Of a DNA stretch of 64,000 nt, positions 29,703 through 43,400 are shown one piece after another. Numbering within the stretch: position 1 is the stretch's first letter; every line of letters begins with the position of its first letter. Made by a program: the position numbers and the translations under genes. This stretch comes from Doris montereyensis (taxonomy: Eukaryota > Mollusca > Gastropoda > Nudibranchia > Dorididae). The stretch covers positions 227,001 to 291,000 of the forward strand of contig JAXRKP010000152.1 of the NCBI GenBank assembly GCA_037039925.1, read 5' to 3'. Under the pieces are notes generated by a model that worked only from the letters and a program-made list of their open reading frames with translations, did no database searches and was not told the DNA's origin.

Positions 29703-32700
29703 AGAAACATACTTGCTGACACACATATACACACAGAAACTCTCTGAACGCCACTTTGGAGGTGATCTGGAATGGAATTGATTCCTGAGAATTTTGAAGG
29801 CGTACTCAATTTCAATTAACTGCAACAATAATAATGAGGTCTTATAAAAATCAGACCATCTATCATTTACAGAAAGGAAAAAAAAAAATTCATAGTACAA
29901 AGCAGCATTTTGGACACTTTCTTTCTTTCGCAGTTCCCATTCTACCTTTCGGTGTATGGGTTCAGATGCCCGAGATGAGCTTTCTCCAGGATGCCCAGTC
30001 CTGGCATTTTCTGTTTCCTTAAAAAAAGTTAAATTTCTATGCTTCAGTGCCTTTTATATCTTCTTCCCACTTTCTCCTAGATCTGCCATTTGGTCTTTTA
30101 CCTTGGGCTTTAGCACTGTATACTGATTTAGCTATTCTATTGTCATTCATTCTGCCCAAACCATCTCAATTGATTTATTTCTATCTTAGCTCTTATGCCA
30201 TCTGCTTTGGTTTGATCTCTTATTGTTGTGTTTCTGATTTTGTCTCTTTTAGTTTTCCCTACTACTCTTCTTAGATATTTCATTTCAGCTGCCTGCACTC
30301 TACTGTATTCTCTACTGTCTAAGGTCCAGGTTTCGCTGCCATAGAGGAGAGTAGGACAATAACCTGTATTGTATACTGTCATTTTGGTTTTTGTTGACAA
30401 TGCTTGCTTACCTACAAATGCCTTTCCTAAATGGTTATATATTGCACTTGCCTTTTGGATTCTCTGGCTGATTTCTTCTCTTAGTTTTCCCTCTTGAGTT
30501 ACTCCTAGGTAATTACGGCTTTGAACGTGTTTTAAATTCTCCTGCCCAATTTAAGATTTTGTCTTTTAGCTTCCCTAGTTACTAGCATTGTATTGGTTTT
30601 CTTTGCATTTACTCTCATTCCTCTTTTATTTAGTTCATTGTTCATAATGTTGATATTCGACTGAAGGTCACTTTCTGATTTTCAAACAGAACTAAATCAT
30701 CGGCAAATGAAAGCATTCATACATTTACTAGTTTGAGCTTTCATATACCTACATTCATTTTTTTCATTTTTGAGGATGCCTTTGCAACTGAATCCATAAA
30801 TGTGATAAACAAAAGAGGACTTACGACACAACCCTGTCTTACTCCTATATCTACATCAAATTCTGCAGATATGTTTCCAGCTACTCTCACTGCACATGTT
30901 GGTTTATTGTAAAAACTTTTGCTCTACATTGTGTTCTTTTAAGGAATGCCATAGTTCGTCTCCTCACAGTGTCAAATGCCTTTTCTAAGTCAATAAAACA
31001 CAGGTGTAAGTCAATGTTTCTCTCAAGGAATTTTTCTATTATTTGTCTAATTGTAAATATGTGGTCTTGTACACTTCTTCCTGGTCTAAATCTACTCTGA
31101 TGCTCTTCAATCTGATCCTCTACTCTTTTCCTTAGTCTCATTTCCAGTATCCTGGCATATAGTTTTCCTGGAACGCTAAGTAGTGATATCCCTCTATAGT
31201 TTGAGCATTCCATAGTTGATCCTGTCTTATGTATTGGTACTACCGTTCCCTTTTTCCAGTCGTCTGGCACTTGTTTGGACTTCCATGCTTGTTGGCATAT
31301 TGCATGTAGTAGTTTGTCTGCCTCTCTCCCTTGGTTTTTAATCATTTCTGGATAAACTTGATCTGCTCTTGGGGCTTTTCCTAATTTCAATTTTCTTATA
31401 GCTGTTTGAATTTCTTCCATTGATATATCTATATCTTCAGCTGTTTCCTCTGGATTACTTGTTACTCTTACTAATTGATCTTTATTCCTTGTTTCAGATG
31501 TTCTGGAGGGATTATGTAATTGGTGAAAATGCTTTCTCCATGTTTCAATGATTTCGATGTCTTCTTTCATTATTTCTCCTTTGGCATTCTTATTTTGTCG
31601 TATTGAGCATGTTTTGGTTTTTCTCATGCTCTTCATTGCTCCCCAGAACAGCTTTTGATTTCCTTGATAGCTTTCTTGAAGTCTTTGTCCAAACTCTTCC
31701 CATTGTTCCTGTTTTGCTTTCCTTACTTCCTCTTTGGCGATAGTTCTTTTATTTACGTAATTTATCCTATCCTCTGGTCTCTTTGTTTGCAAGTATTTCT
31801 TCCAGGCATCCTTCTTTTCTTTGATCTTAGTCTTGACATTCTCATTCCACCATGCTGTTCTTTTCCTATCTCCTTTAATTTGTTTCCTAACACAGACCTC
31901 TTCAGTACAACTGAGGAGTGTTTCTTTATACATCTGCCACATTTCTTCTATTGTGCTATCATTCAGATCCATCTGTCTTTCACTGATAAATCTTTTTTAT
32001 CCTAGATTGGTATACCTGTTTTACTACTGGTTTATTTAGTTCCTCTATTTTGAGTTTGGTAGCTTTCTTCTCTTTCCTTTTTGTTTGTTTTCTTCAGTCA
32101 GTAATCTTATTTTGGCAATCACTAAATGATGATCACTAAATAGTTCTGCTCCTCTGTTTACTCTTGCATTCAATGTACTGTAAAAAAGGGAGCTGCTAAC
32201 TATTATGTAGTCTATCATTGACTTTTCACACCTGTCTTCATTTAATCTTGTATATTTGTGGATATCTACATGAGGAAAAAAGGTGTTGGCTATTTTCATG
32301 TTATTCTTTAGGTAAAAATCTATCAGTCTCCATTTGGGGAAGTTGTTGTCTCTCCTTCTTTACCTATTACTCCTCCTGACGTTTCTACATTGTTGCCTAC
32401 TCTAGAGTTTAAATCTCCTAAAAGCATTAGTTCCTGTTTGGGTTTAAGATTCTCTGCAGCTGTTTGTAAATTGTTTTCGAAGATATCTTTTTCTTCTTTA
32501 GTTGCGTCTTCATTTGGTCCACAAGCTATTAATAATTTAATTCCTCTTCCTCTTGGTTTAATATTTACCTCTAATGGCAGTGGGCTTTCTAGTGGCTTTT
32601 CATGCCTTTTATGCACCAGGAGGCCTACTCCTGCTCTAGCTCTATCTTTGACATCTACCCCTGAGAAGATTAAAATATGATTCGGTCCTACATTTTCTAT

Positions 32701-35700
32701 TCCTTGTCCTTTTTTCATTGTTTCTGTAATGGTCAAAATATCTACTTTTAATTTTTTCCAATATCCAGCTTTTGGACACATGCCCTCCTATTAATTGAAC
32801 TCACTGTATTTCTATTCCATAATTTGAGAATCTTGGTGTCCATGGATAAGACCAGCTCTTGTGAGTCTTGAAATTCTATAGATTTAATAGGCAGCTCATA
32901 GTTGTGGTCTTTAACGTTAAATGGTTTTTGAGCCCTCAAGTCATACAGCAAAACCTGAAGGCAAAGAGGAAGAAGAAGAAAAATATGAGTCAGAATTTTT
33001 TGTTCTAAAATGGTTAACTTAAATTTTTCTAGACTCAATTACATAATAATAAAATCATTTTCATGTCATACTATAATATAATGGAAGTAAGATTGATCAT
33101 ATAATAACCAGAGGCTTTTAAACCAGATCTCCATAAATTCTACAAACTATTAGAAAAAGTATAGTAGAATATATTAAGGGTGGACGTAGGCATGGCCAAG
33201 AACATCATGAAAATTATTTTATCCACATGAATATTTTAAGTGATTTGACCCATACACGTCAACTTAAGAAATCGTTCCGCTATTTCTCTCAACCATGTTG
33301 AGAATTACAAACTAGGAACAGACAAGTTTGAATTTCTCTTCCTTCATTTCAACTGAGTGTGAGCTAGACAAGTAATTACAGCGCAAGACTTAAATGCACT
33401 CACAGAAGGCGCGAGTCAAGACTGACAGACATTCATTTCTTCCTAAGAAATATATTTCCAAATGCTGGTGATTTTAGGCCATTTGTGTGCATCGATTTCT
33501 TTTTCACTTTGATACCAGTCTCTCTAACAACTCCAGCATTTTATAGAGAAACTTAAAAAAAAAAATGGAATGAGTGGTATTCATTTTACAAGAGTCTGCA
33601 TATTTGATCAACTCCATGCTTTTTTCACATGATTAATTCTGGACAATCAACGACAAATAAATGTACATGTAGAGGCGAAGTTCATCAGTTTAAAAAATGA
33701 TATGTTGTACAAAAAGAAGAAGGAGTTGGGACAAAAATCACTCATCATTCCTGGCTTGCTTAGACAAGAGGCAGCCATGCAAATTTCACCATATTATAAG
33801 ACGAAATCAAAATGACGCTTGGAACATTTCTCTCCATATTTTAACTTTAAAAGATGAAACTTTATCCTCACATGTCCAGTGCTTGTTCCTATGCCAACAG
33901 TCAAACCATCGTTTCTGAATTTCAAAGCTGTAATTTCAGGGACTTTCTTGATACTATATAGTAGTAAAGGGAGGGGAAGAAATAAATCACATTGAAAAAA
34001 TGAATCACAGCGATACAGTGATACATTAAGTACTTTATACAACACACAGACCACCGTGAACTAAATAAATTCATAAAGATGGGAAGGGGGGGGGAGAGAA
34101 AAAGGACAATTTTGCACAGCTCCTGTCTAATAATATATCCGTTCGAAATAATGATTTTGACACAACAGAGCAACAATGAAGCTGAGATAAATCAATTTCA
34201 AAGCTTACAAATAATAATATATGTGCTGTAAAGAGTTAAAAAATACACTAGATATCTATAAGTGTATTATTTGGAATATCTCATCATTTAATTAAAAAAA
34301 CCAAGGAAACCTTTTAATAATTACGTAAGTGTAAGTGAAATACCAAAAGAAAAAAACTGCTTTCCAATGTTGTATTTTCTTGAATAAATTCAATTGCAAA
34401 TCAAGCTAAGGACAAAAATGTTTACTAACAAATCTTAAACCAGAAGATTGTTTAAAAAAAAATCTTGTTTTGCTCTATGTAATTCATTTTGTAGATAAAT
34501 CTTTATAGCAATTCATATAAACAATTACTCGAGTTCTTGAACAAAGTTGCAGACAGCAATGTCAAGGACACCGCACTTGGTCCTTGCCCTTGGATCCCAG
34601 CACTCCACGAGACCTGATTTTGATCCACAGCCGAACAAATAGTTGGCAGGATTAAAATCACAGCAGTTGAATTCACTGAACGAGGCAGATGCACATGAGA
34701 AAAAAAACAAAGTGGAACACCTTTAGTCAAAAAGCAAGAAATGAAGCTGAAAGACTGACCATTCATTAACTCAATCAATCCTAATGCCCACTACTAACAT
34801 TATTGGTACAACTTCCGTTAAGCTTTAGCCCTAACTCGGACATTATCAATATAGGATTTCCCCTTGCCTTCGAAAGATTCGTTGATTGAAATAAGGCGCA
34901 CCAATATGCAGAATAATGAAAGTTGAGCTGTTCCTGTATAGAAATTAACTTGAATTAGGCTCATCATTTCCTGATTTATTGTGAATGTTCAAAATTAAAG
35001 TAGCTGTTGTAAGTACTCCTTGGCCCAGGTGACAGGATGAAATCCTAGGCCATGGGTTGAGTGAGTCAAACACACACACGCACATGTCCTTTCTTTCAAT
35101 GCCATAAGTGATGAATAATGACATGAAATCATACTATAATTGGAAGAAAGGTTGACCTTGTAATCACCACGATAGGCTTTTAAACAAGAATTCCATAAAT
35201 TCCCCAAACTATTAGAACAAGTACAGAATATAAGTAAGGCTGGACGTGGGCATAGTCAAAAACACTTGGTAATTTATTCATATTTACAAAAATATTTTCG
35301 GCGATTAGGCCTGAACATGACAATTTAAGAAAATGTCCGCCATTTCTCTCAACCCTATGGAAAATTAAAAACAGGGAACGGACAAGTTGGAATTTGCCTT
35401 TGAACGTGGGCTCTCTTCCATTAGTAAACTAGTAATATTAAAAATCCAGAAGAACAAAGATAAAACAAATACAAAGGAATAGACAGAAAAAAATATTGGG
35501 ACCCCAAAGGGAATCAAATCCGTGACCCCCGTGTTGGCACACATCGCCTCGCCATGAAATGAGACCGCACAACCAATCAAACTAACAACGCTCCGTAATG
35601 AGTGATTGGCCTATCCTGGATTTTCCAGTTCAATGGAGCATTGTTTGATGACGTTTTTATCATTTTCGTCTTGCTTGTACATTTTATAGAACATTTTAAT

Positions 35701-37349
35701 TACAATGATTTTGTCTTATTGTGAGTATGTTTACGTCCTTAGGCAGAGTAATGCATTGGTTATAAGTAGAAAGAACCTCTTTGGGTGAAGCAATAAATTG
35801 AAAGGCCCTTCAATAGTAAAAAAGCCAGGATAAAAGACTCACCTGCAGGAAGTCTGTAGTGGTTTCATGAAACGTCCTTTCTCCAAGTTTATCCGATATA
35901 TCTCGGAGCTACAATGAAAATGAAATTATTTATCAGTACTTTATAACAATGTTTTCATCATTCAAAACCATACATCACAGAGCTGGACATAGTCAACTGG
36001 CATCTAATAGGCAATTCAATACGCAATCCACATAAATGACATTTTCACCCCCATCAACAGAATCAAATACTTTACATCAGCCTGACAAGAACTGTAAAGT
36101 AAAACAGGATTGATCACGATATCCCTCCTCCCCTTTTACTTCAAAGCACATAAAATATTTTTAAGGTTGTCTTTTTATTATGCTGTGCAAAAAAACAACA
36201 AACAAACAAAAAAACAGAAGAAGAAAAAAAGAAGAGGAAAATGACAGTAAAATATCTTTTACAATATTTGCATCGTACGGCTGTACTTTCTCACCTTATT
36301 CCTACAAAATACATATCACATGAGACAGGGTAGTAGGCCAGAGCCCTTCCATACTTGGGTATCCTCATTCTCATTAGCCGCCCAAATTGTGTGTGAAATT
36401 CTACATAGCGATCATGCTGTAGAAAACAGACCTGCAAGACCAAGACATTCTTTGCTTAAAGGCTGCCTGTTGATATACTTCTTAGAAATTACTATACAAA
36501 TTGAGCTATAAATAACATAGAAAAGGAGACGGAGGGGGTATTTTTCTTATAAATCATAACAGAAAGACATGAAATAAAAAGTGACACAAATTGTAATGCA
36601 GGGAGGGGCCTTAATATAGTCAACTTTTGTTCTGATAACAAAGTTTCACACAGCCCAAATGTATAATTAAAATAAAGTTTCATTTCTGCCTGAGCACAGA
36701 AAACACATAATCTTTACATAAAGCATGTATACAAAATTTAAAAAATGGCAAATCATGTTTGAAGACTAGTATTATAAGTGGTGTTTCATGTAACATTTTC
36801 ATTGCATGAGAATGAAATCATGGATAGATAGCTATGTGAAAATCTCTTACAGATTCACAACAGCAATAATACTAAATCACCTTATCCTATCTGCATTGTC
36901 TCTTCACTTAAACGTTTGTTATTTTTCACCTAAACATATTTTTAAAACACACTGACTGGGAAAATCTGTCATGTCAAAATCAAGAAAATTTTGAGAAAGA
37001 CTCATATAGATCTCTTTGGACTGATGAGCAAGATAAGATATAAAAATTTATAATATAAGACAGGCTGAATCCTATCATTTCTTACTTTGCTATAATCCTC
37101 GGCAAGCAACTGAAAATCAACCACATCAGCATCCAACCCGCGTTCAAACTTGAGGCAGAGTTCATGCACATCGTAGCAACGAAATCTTGGTTTGTATGTA
37201 CCTACCAAGAAGTCATTTCATGAAAATGAAAATTAAAAAATCAAATATTAGGGAGGTTAAAACATGTTAATATTGCTAAGTCTGATTACATAATTTGGAA
37301 AGAGAGTAAGAGAGATAAAGTGTGAGAGAGAGTGTGTGTGTGTGTGTGT

Positions 37350-37424
<75 letters not shown>

Positions 37425-40400
37425 TAAAAGTCAAAGAGAAATGACAATCAATAAAAATGCAGAGAATTAAATGTACTACAGGTAAAAATAACCCAAAGTA
37501 TAGCACAAGTTCGTCTTCGAAAGATCAAGCCGTTTATATTATATTCATTTCAATATTCCACAGGACTTAATTAACACAAAATGTAAAATTTGACTTATAC
37601 AAAAACGATGCAGAGCATGAAAAATAACTACCTGCAGCACAAATAAACTGTCTGTCTGGAGACATCTTAACGCTGTGACTGACAGTGGGCATGTCGAAGT
37701 CTTGAACGAGTTCCAATCTCGTCGCAAATCTTAAAGAAGATAAAAACCCAATCTAACAAAACATGTCTATAAAATCTTTGAATTTTGAAATCCTCGGAGA
37801 GAGAAGTTTTTTTTTGGGTGAAAATTCATAAATTCATGTACATATAGTACTCATCTTTGTCTGGAAGTTGTTTCAAGAATAAAAACCATAAAGGATTCTT
37901 GTCTGAGGCAATAGCATGAGGTTAGATTCTGTGCCAGTGCAGAGATTTTAGGAATAAAGAAGCTTAAAACAAGCAGTTATATGAAATGAAGTGACAATAT
38001 TACCAGTCCAGAACAAACTTTTAACATAAAAGCTACTTACAAAGCATCACCCGATTTCTTGAGAACCCCACCCCCCCCCAAAAAAAAACCCCAGCAGTTT
38101 AAAGTAAATCCCAATCTCATAAAGTCTGATTTGGGTTGAAACTTCTTGAAAATAGGTACTTACAAATCACAAATCTGTTTTAAAGTCGTGCTACATTCTA
38201 ATGCTTTTTAAACCTGATCCCTGGGCGAAAGATTTACATTTTTAAATGACTATTATACTCTTTTCTTCAACATTAGACCTATATAATTGATTGTGTGCAT
38301 CGTAATATTATACTTTCTAAATTAAAGCTTCTTTCAAAGTTCTAAGACAAAATGCATTTTTATTTATTCTTTCATGGATGAACTGAAATGAGCATTTCTC
38401 TTCCTTCACATACATACTTCAAATTACTCTGAGAACTGTGACTTTCAATCACATTTCCTATATTTTGCTTACATGTATATAAATTTAATCGACCCTTGTG
38501 TTTTAAATGCATATATTATACCGTTTTATTACAATATGAAGTGATTGCAAACCAAGCAATAGTTCCTCAAAACGACCTAATAAACTTGATTTGAAATGCT
38601 TGAGCAACAGCCAATACACGTTCATATTTTAACCCAAAAAATGCAATATTTTCTTTGAATTGAGAGGTCCATTTCATAAGTAAGATTCCCATGTCCATAA
38701 AGCCAAGGGTCGCTGTAGCTATAGCTATGAAACTTATTTCCTATAAAATTGTGTACCAAAATATTGGACGACCATTGAATGACAACATTTTGTGATGCCA
38801 CTTAAAGCACAGTGGCCGGCAAAACAGAAACTTAGTATCAAAAGGATGCGAAAGCTTCTTAATGGAGTTTCTCCATAGATCTCAGAGACAGCTTAATAGA
38901 TTTGTAGATAGAATCATAACTGGAGATGAAACCTTGTTTTACTCTGAGACAAAAAGACAGTCAGCAGAATGGTGAGACTTTGATGATCCGCGTCCAGAGA
39001 AAGCATGTCCAAATAAAGATCACTGAAGGTCATGCACATGGTTTTCTTCGACATCAAAGGTGAAACTTTGCTATGGTATGTCCCAACAGGCGCTACTATT
39101 AACGCCCAGTACTATAAAATGTTCCAACAAGAAAAGTTGAGACAAGTCATCCGCAAAAATTGCCCTGGTCTGCTGAAATCTGGAGTTGTGTTCCACCACA
39201 ACAGTGCTCCCATCCACAAAGCCAGGATAAAGACGGAACTATAGGACTGTTACACCAGCAAAATGTTGGGGAATCTAAGTTATTTACCTGATCTGGATCC
39301 CTGTGACTTCCATCTCTTCCCCAAAATGAAGAAACACTTTCGTGGGCAAAGATTTGAATCAAAAGACGACTTTAAACATACCACAAAAGAGACGATGAGG
39401 TACCTGGACAAAGTCACTTATGTCACTGCATTTGATGATTGGATACGGTGAATGATAGAGTGCATTGATAATGGCCGTGGTTACACTAAATAGAGTTTAC
39501 AATAAAGGTATGTTCTGCCAACTTTCATAGCATTTGTCCAAATAGTTTTCATTTTATGAATGAGGGAAACTTACTTTTGAAATGGACCTCGTAAATAAAA
39601 ATGAGGAAAAAGGCAAGCAAAAACAAAAGACATGTTCTTGATAGTTTGTTCCCTCTTAAATCATATATTATCAAGTGTCAAACCTTAACTGAAGAGATAT
39701 AATAATAATAACAACATAATACTTTCAATTTTACTGAAATAATGACTAAAGTGTATGTATTTTCCAAACTGAACAAGATATCCTATAATTAAAATGAATT
39801 TCTGGGCACTATTCATAGCTATTCAGACAATCCCTTATTAAAATCATATCCTTGTACTTCCCCTAACTATAATCGAAGGGGTCATTTCAAAAGTGTGCCT
39901 ATGTCCTCTTTCGTAAAAAAAGAAGACGTTGAGATAATCCTAGGGAATAAAAGAAAGTCATTTTTTTCTGAAAAACGTGAAAGTGACATGATGAAAATAC
40001 ATCACGTCTACAGCGGTTTGAAACTTGGAATTCCTGAAGCCAACCATGCCGAAGTCTACGATTTTTGGCATTTTTCTCTAAATGACGTAATTGTGACTTA
40101 GGCACACTATTGAGATGACCTCTTCAACTCTGACGTCAAAATTCAAGCCAAAATACTCACCATCATCATTGTGCTGTAGCTTTCTCTTCTGTCTATCACT
40201 CAGCCACTTTTGACAGATGACGCAATGACAACAAAAAATGTTTATTAAGATATGTTTAAAATAAATGAAGAAAATTGAATGCTATCTTCATAGATTTAAT
40301 TCACTTATTGTACTATTGCTATGATAAAAACATTCAAATGGATTGTAACATGACGCTGTTTGTTTTATTCAATGTATAGTGATAGCAGAAGAAGTATACG

Positions 40401-43400
40401 TTGACTTTAACACTTAAATGTTATCTATCTAAACATGTGAATCAACATATATGACTAGATTTATTTAGATATACATCATAAAATTGTGGGAAAATAGTTG
40501 CTAATGCTATGGCATTTTCGACATCCTATGCATGTCATTTCGCGACTTTTCTTGCCCGGCACTGCCGAGAGAGCACAATGCTAGATCTATTTATTCTTAA
40601 ATATAAGTGCTTGCATTCTCACCTTCAGAAATTTAGAGTGCTCAAGTTTGATTATCTTGTGTTGCCATAGAATCTAACTAATAATTGAAATGTTTGTCAT
40701 CTCTCTTGTAAATAAATATAATGTTATATCTTTCTGTATCTAGATCTATTTATTAGGTGCTAGATCTGGATGAAGATATTCTTCTGTCCAACTAACGAGT
40801 TGGAAAAAAATAGGACACGAAGAAGTAGAATTAATTAATTTGAACTTGTAGTAAGTTTGAAAAATTAAATACTTCGTTAGAGAATTTAAGAATTGAAAAG
40901 ACTTTACACTAAATTACATTTTATGAATGTGAATCAAAATGCAAAACTACAGGGATGTTAGATCGCTTCAGGTATTCATGATCAAACCTCATGAGATTGG
41001 TAAATTTTTTGCTTCGCCACATTTCCTCAACGCAAAATCCTATAATACTTTTGCATAGAATGTGAGACTGTGCATGAAATGTAACTAAGTGCAAACAAAG
41101 AAAAGATTTAATATATAAATTTTGTTAAGCGCCAGTCAATAAGTTATAAAAATAAGAACATATAGAATGTTCTGTACTACTACTTTATTATTTATTTTTG
41201 TTATCATTACTGGTGGTCATCCTGTACCTTCTCCTATCATTATAGTAATCATTATCACACATGTTAGTATTATCATTTACATTATTAGAATGATTATTAG
41301 CGAGAATAGAAATGGTAGTAGTTGTTATACTGCTTTTGTAATAGCATCACTTACAGAATTTAATGGTTTTAGGATATTTAAACGCTAGATTAGGCAACAA
41401 TGTAGAAACATCAGGAGGAGTAATAGGTAAAGAAGGAGAGACAACAACTTCTCCAAGTGGAGAGAGACTAATAGATTTTTGCCTAAAGAATAACATGAAA
41501 ACAGCCAACACCTTTTTTCCTCATAAAGATATCCACAAATATACAAGAATAAATGAAGACAGATGTGAAAAGTCAATCATAGACTACATAATAGTTAGCA
41601 GCTCCTTTTTTACAGTACAATGGATGTTAGAGTAAGCAGAGGAGCTGAAATATTTAGTGATCATCACCTAGTGATAGCCAAAATGAGATTATTAACAAGC
41701 AGAAAAGGAAAGAGAAGAAAGCTACTAAACTCAAAATAGAAGAACTAAATAAACCAGTAGTAAAATAGATATATCAATCCAGGATAAAAAGTTCTATCAG
41801 TGAAAGGCAGATGGATCTGAAGGAAAGCACAATAGAAGAAAAGTGGTAAAGATATAAAGAAACACTCCTCAGTTGTACCGAAGAGGTCTGTGGTAGGAAA
41901 CAAATTAAAGGAGATAGGAAAAGAACAGCATGGTGGAATGAGAATGTCAAGACTAAGATCAAAGAAAAGAAGGATGTCTGAAAGATTAGAAATACTTCAA
42001 ACAAAGAGACCAGAAGATAGGATAGATTACGTGAGTAAAAGAACTATCGCCAAAGGAAGTTAGGAAAGCAAAACAGGAACAGTGGGAAGAGTTCGGACAA
42101 AGACTTCAAGAAAGCTATCAAGGAAATCAAAAGCTGCTCTGGGGAGCAATGAAGAGCATTTATAAGAAAGACCAAAGTGTGCCCAATACGACAAATTAAG
42201 AACACCAAAGGAGAAATAATGAGAGGAGACAGCGAAATCATGGAAACGTAGAGAAAGTATTTTCAACAATTACATAACCCCTCCAGAACATCTGAAACAA
42301 GGAGTAAAGATCAAATAGTAAGAGTATCAAGTAATCGAGACAGCTGAAGATATAGATATCTCAATTACAAAATCCCTCCAGAACATTTGAAACAAGGAGT
42401 ACAGATCAGTTATTAAGAGTAACAAGTATGGAGATGGGACAGCTGAAGATGTAGATATCTCAATGGAAGAAATCCAAACAGCTTAAGAAAAGTGAAATTA
42501 GGAAAAGCCCAAAGAGCAGATCAAGTTTACCAGAAATGATTAAAAACCAAGGGAGAGAGGCAGACAAACTACTACATGCTATATGCCAACAAGCATGGAA
42601 GTCCAAACAAGTGCCAGACAACTGGAAAAAGGGAACGGTAGTACCATACATAAGAAGGATCAACTATGGAATGTTCAAACTATAGAGAGATATCACTACT
42701 TAGCGTACCAAGAAAAGTGTATGCCAGGATTCTGGAAATGAGACTATGGAAAAGAGTAGAGGGTCAGATTGAAGAACACCAAAGTGGATTTAGACCAGGA
42801 AGAAGTGTACAAGATCACATATTTACAATTAGAAAAAATAATAGATCAATTCCTTGAGAGAAACATTGACTTGCACCTGTGTTTTGTTGACTTAGAAAAG
42901 GTATTTGACACTGTGAGGAGGGACGAACTATGTCATTCCTTAAAAGAACACAACGTAGAGCAAAATTTAATAGAAGCCATTAAAACTTTTTACAATAAAC
43001 CAACATGTGCAGTGAGAGTAGCTGGAAATGTATCTGATGAATTTGATGAAGATATAGGAGCAAGACAGGGTTGTATCCTAAGTCCTCTTTTGTTTATCAC
43101 ATTTATGAATTCAGTTGCAAAGGCATCCTCAAAAATGAAGAAAATGAATATAGGTATGTGGAAGCTCAAACCAGTAAATGTATCAATGCTTTCATCTGCT
43201 GATGATTTAATTCTGTTTGGAAAATCAGAAAGGGATCTCCAGTCAAATATCAACATAATGAATTAAATAAAAGAGGAATGACAGTAAATGCAAAGAAAAC
43301 CCAAAACAATGCTAGTAACTAGGGAAGCTAAAACACAAAATCTTAAATTAGGCAGGGAGAATTTAGAACAAGTTCAAAGCTACAATTACTTAGGAGTAAT

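Noticed and set aside
29484..29900. Open frame with a long Ser/Leu run
   Set aside because: Produced by the GA microsatellite in NOL10 intron 9.
39895..40105. Overlapping 68-residue open frames on opposite strands
   Set aside because: They lie wholly inside a 251 bp MITE and resemble no known protein.
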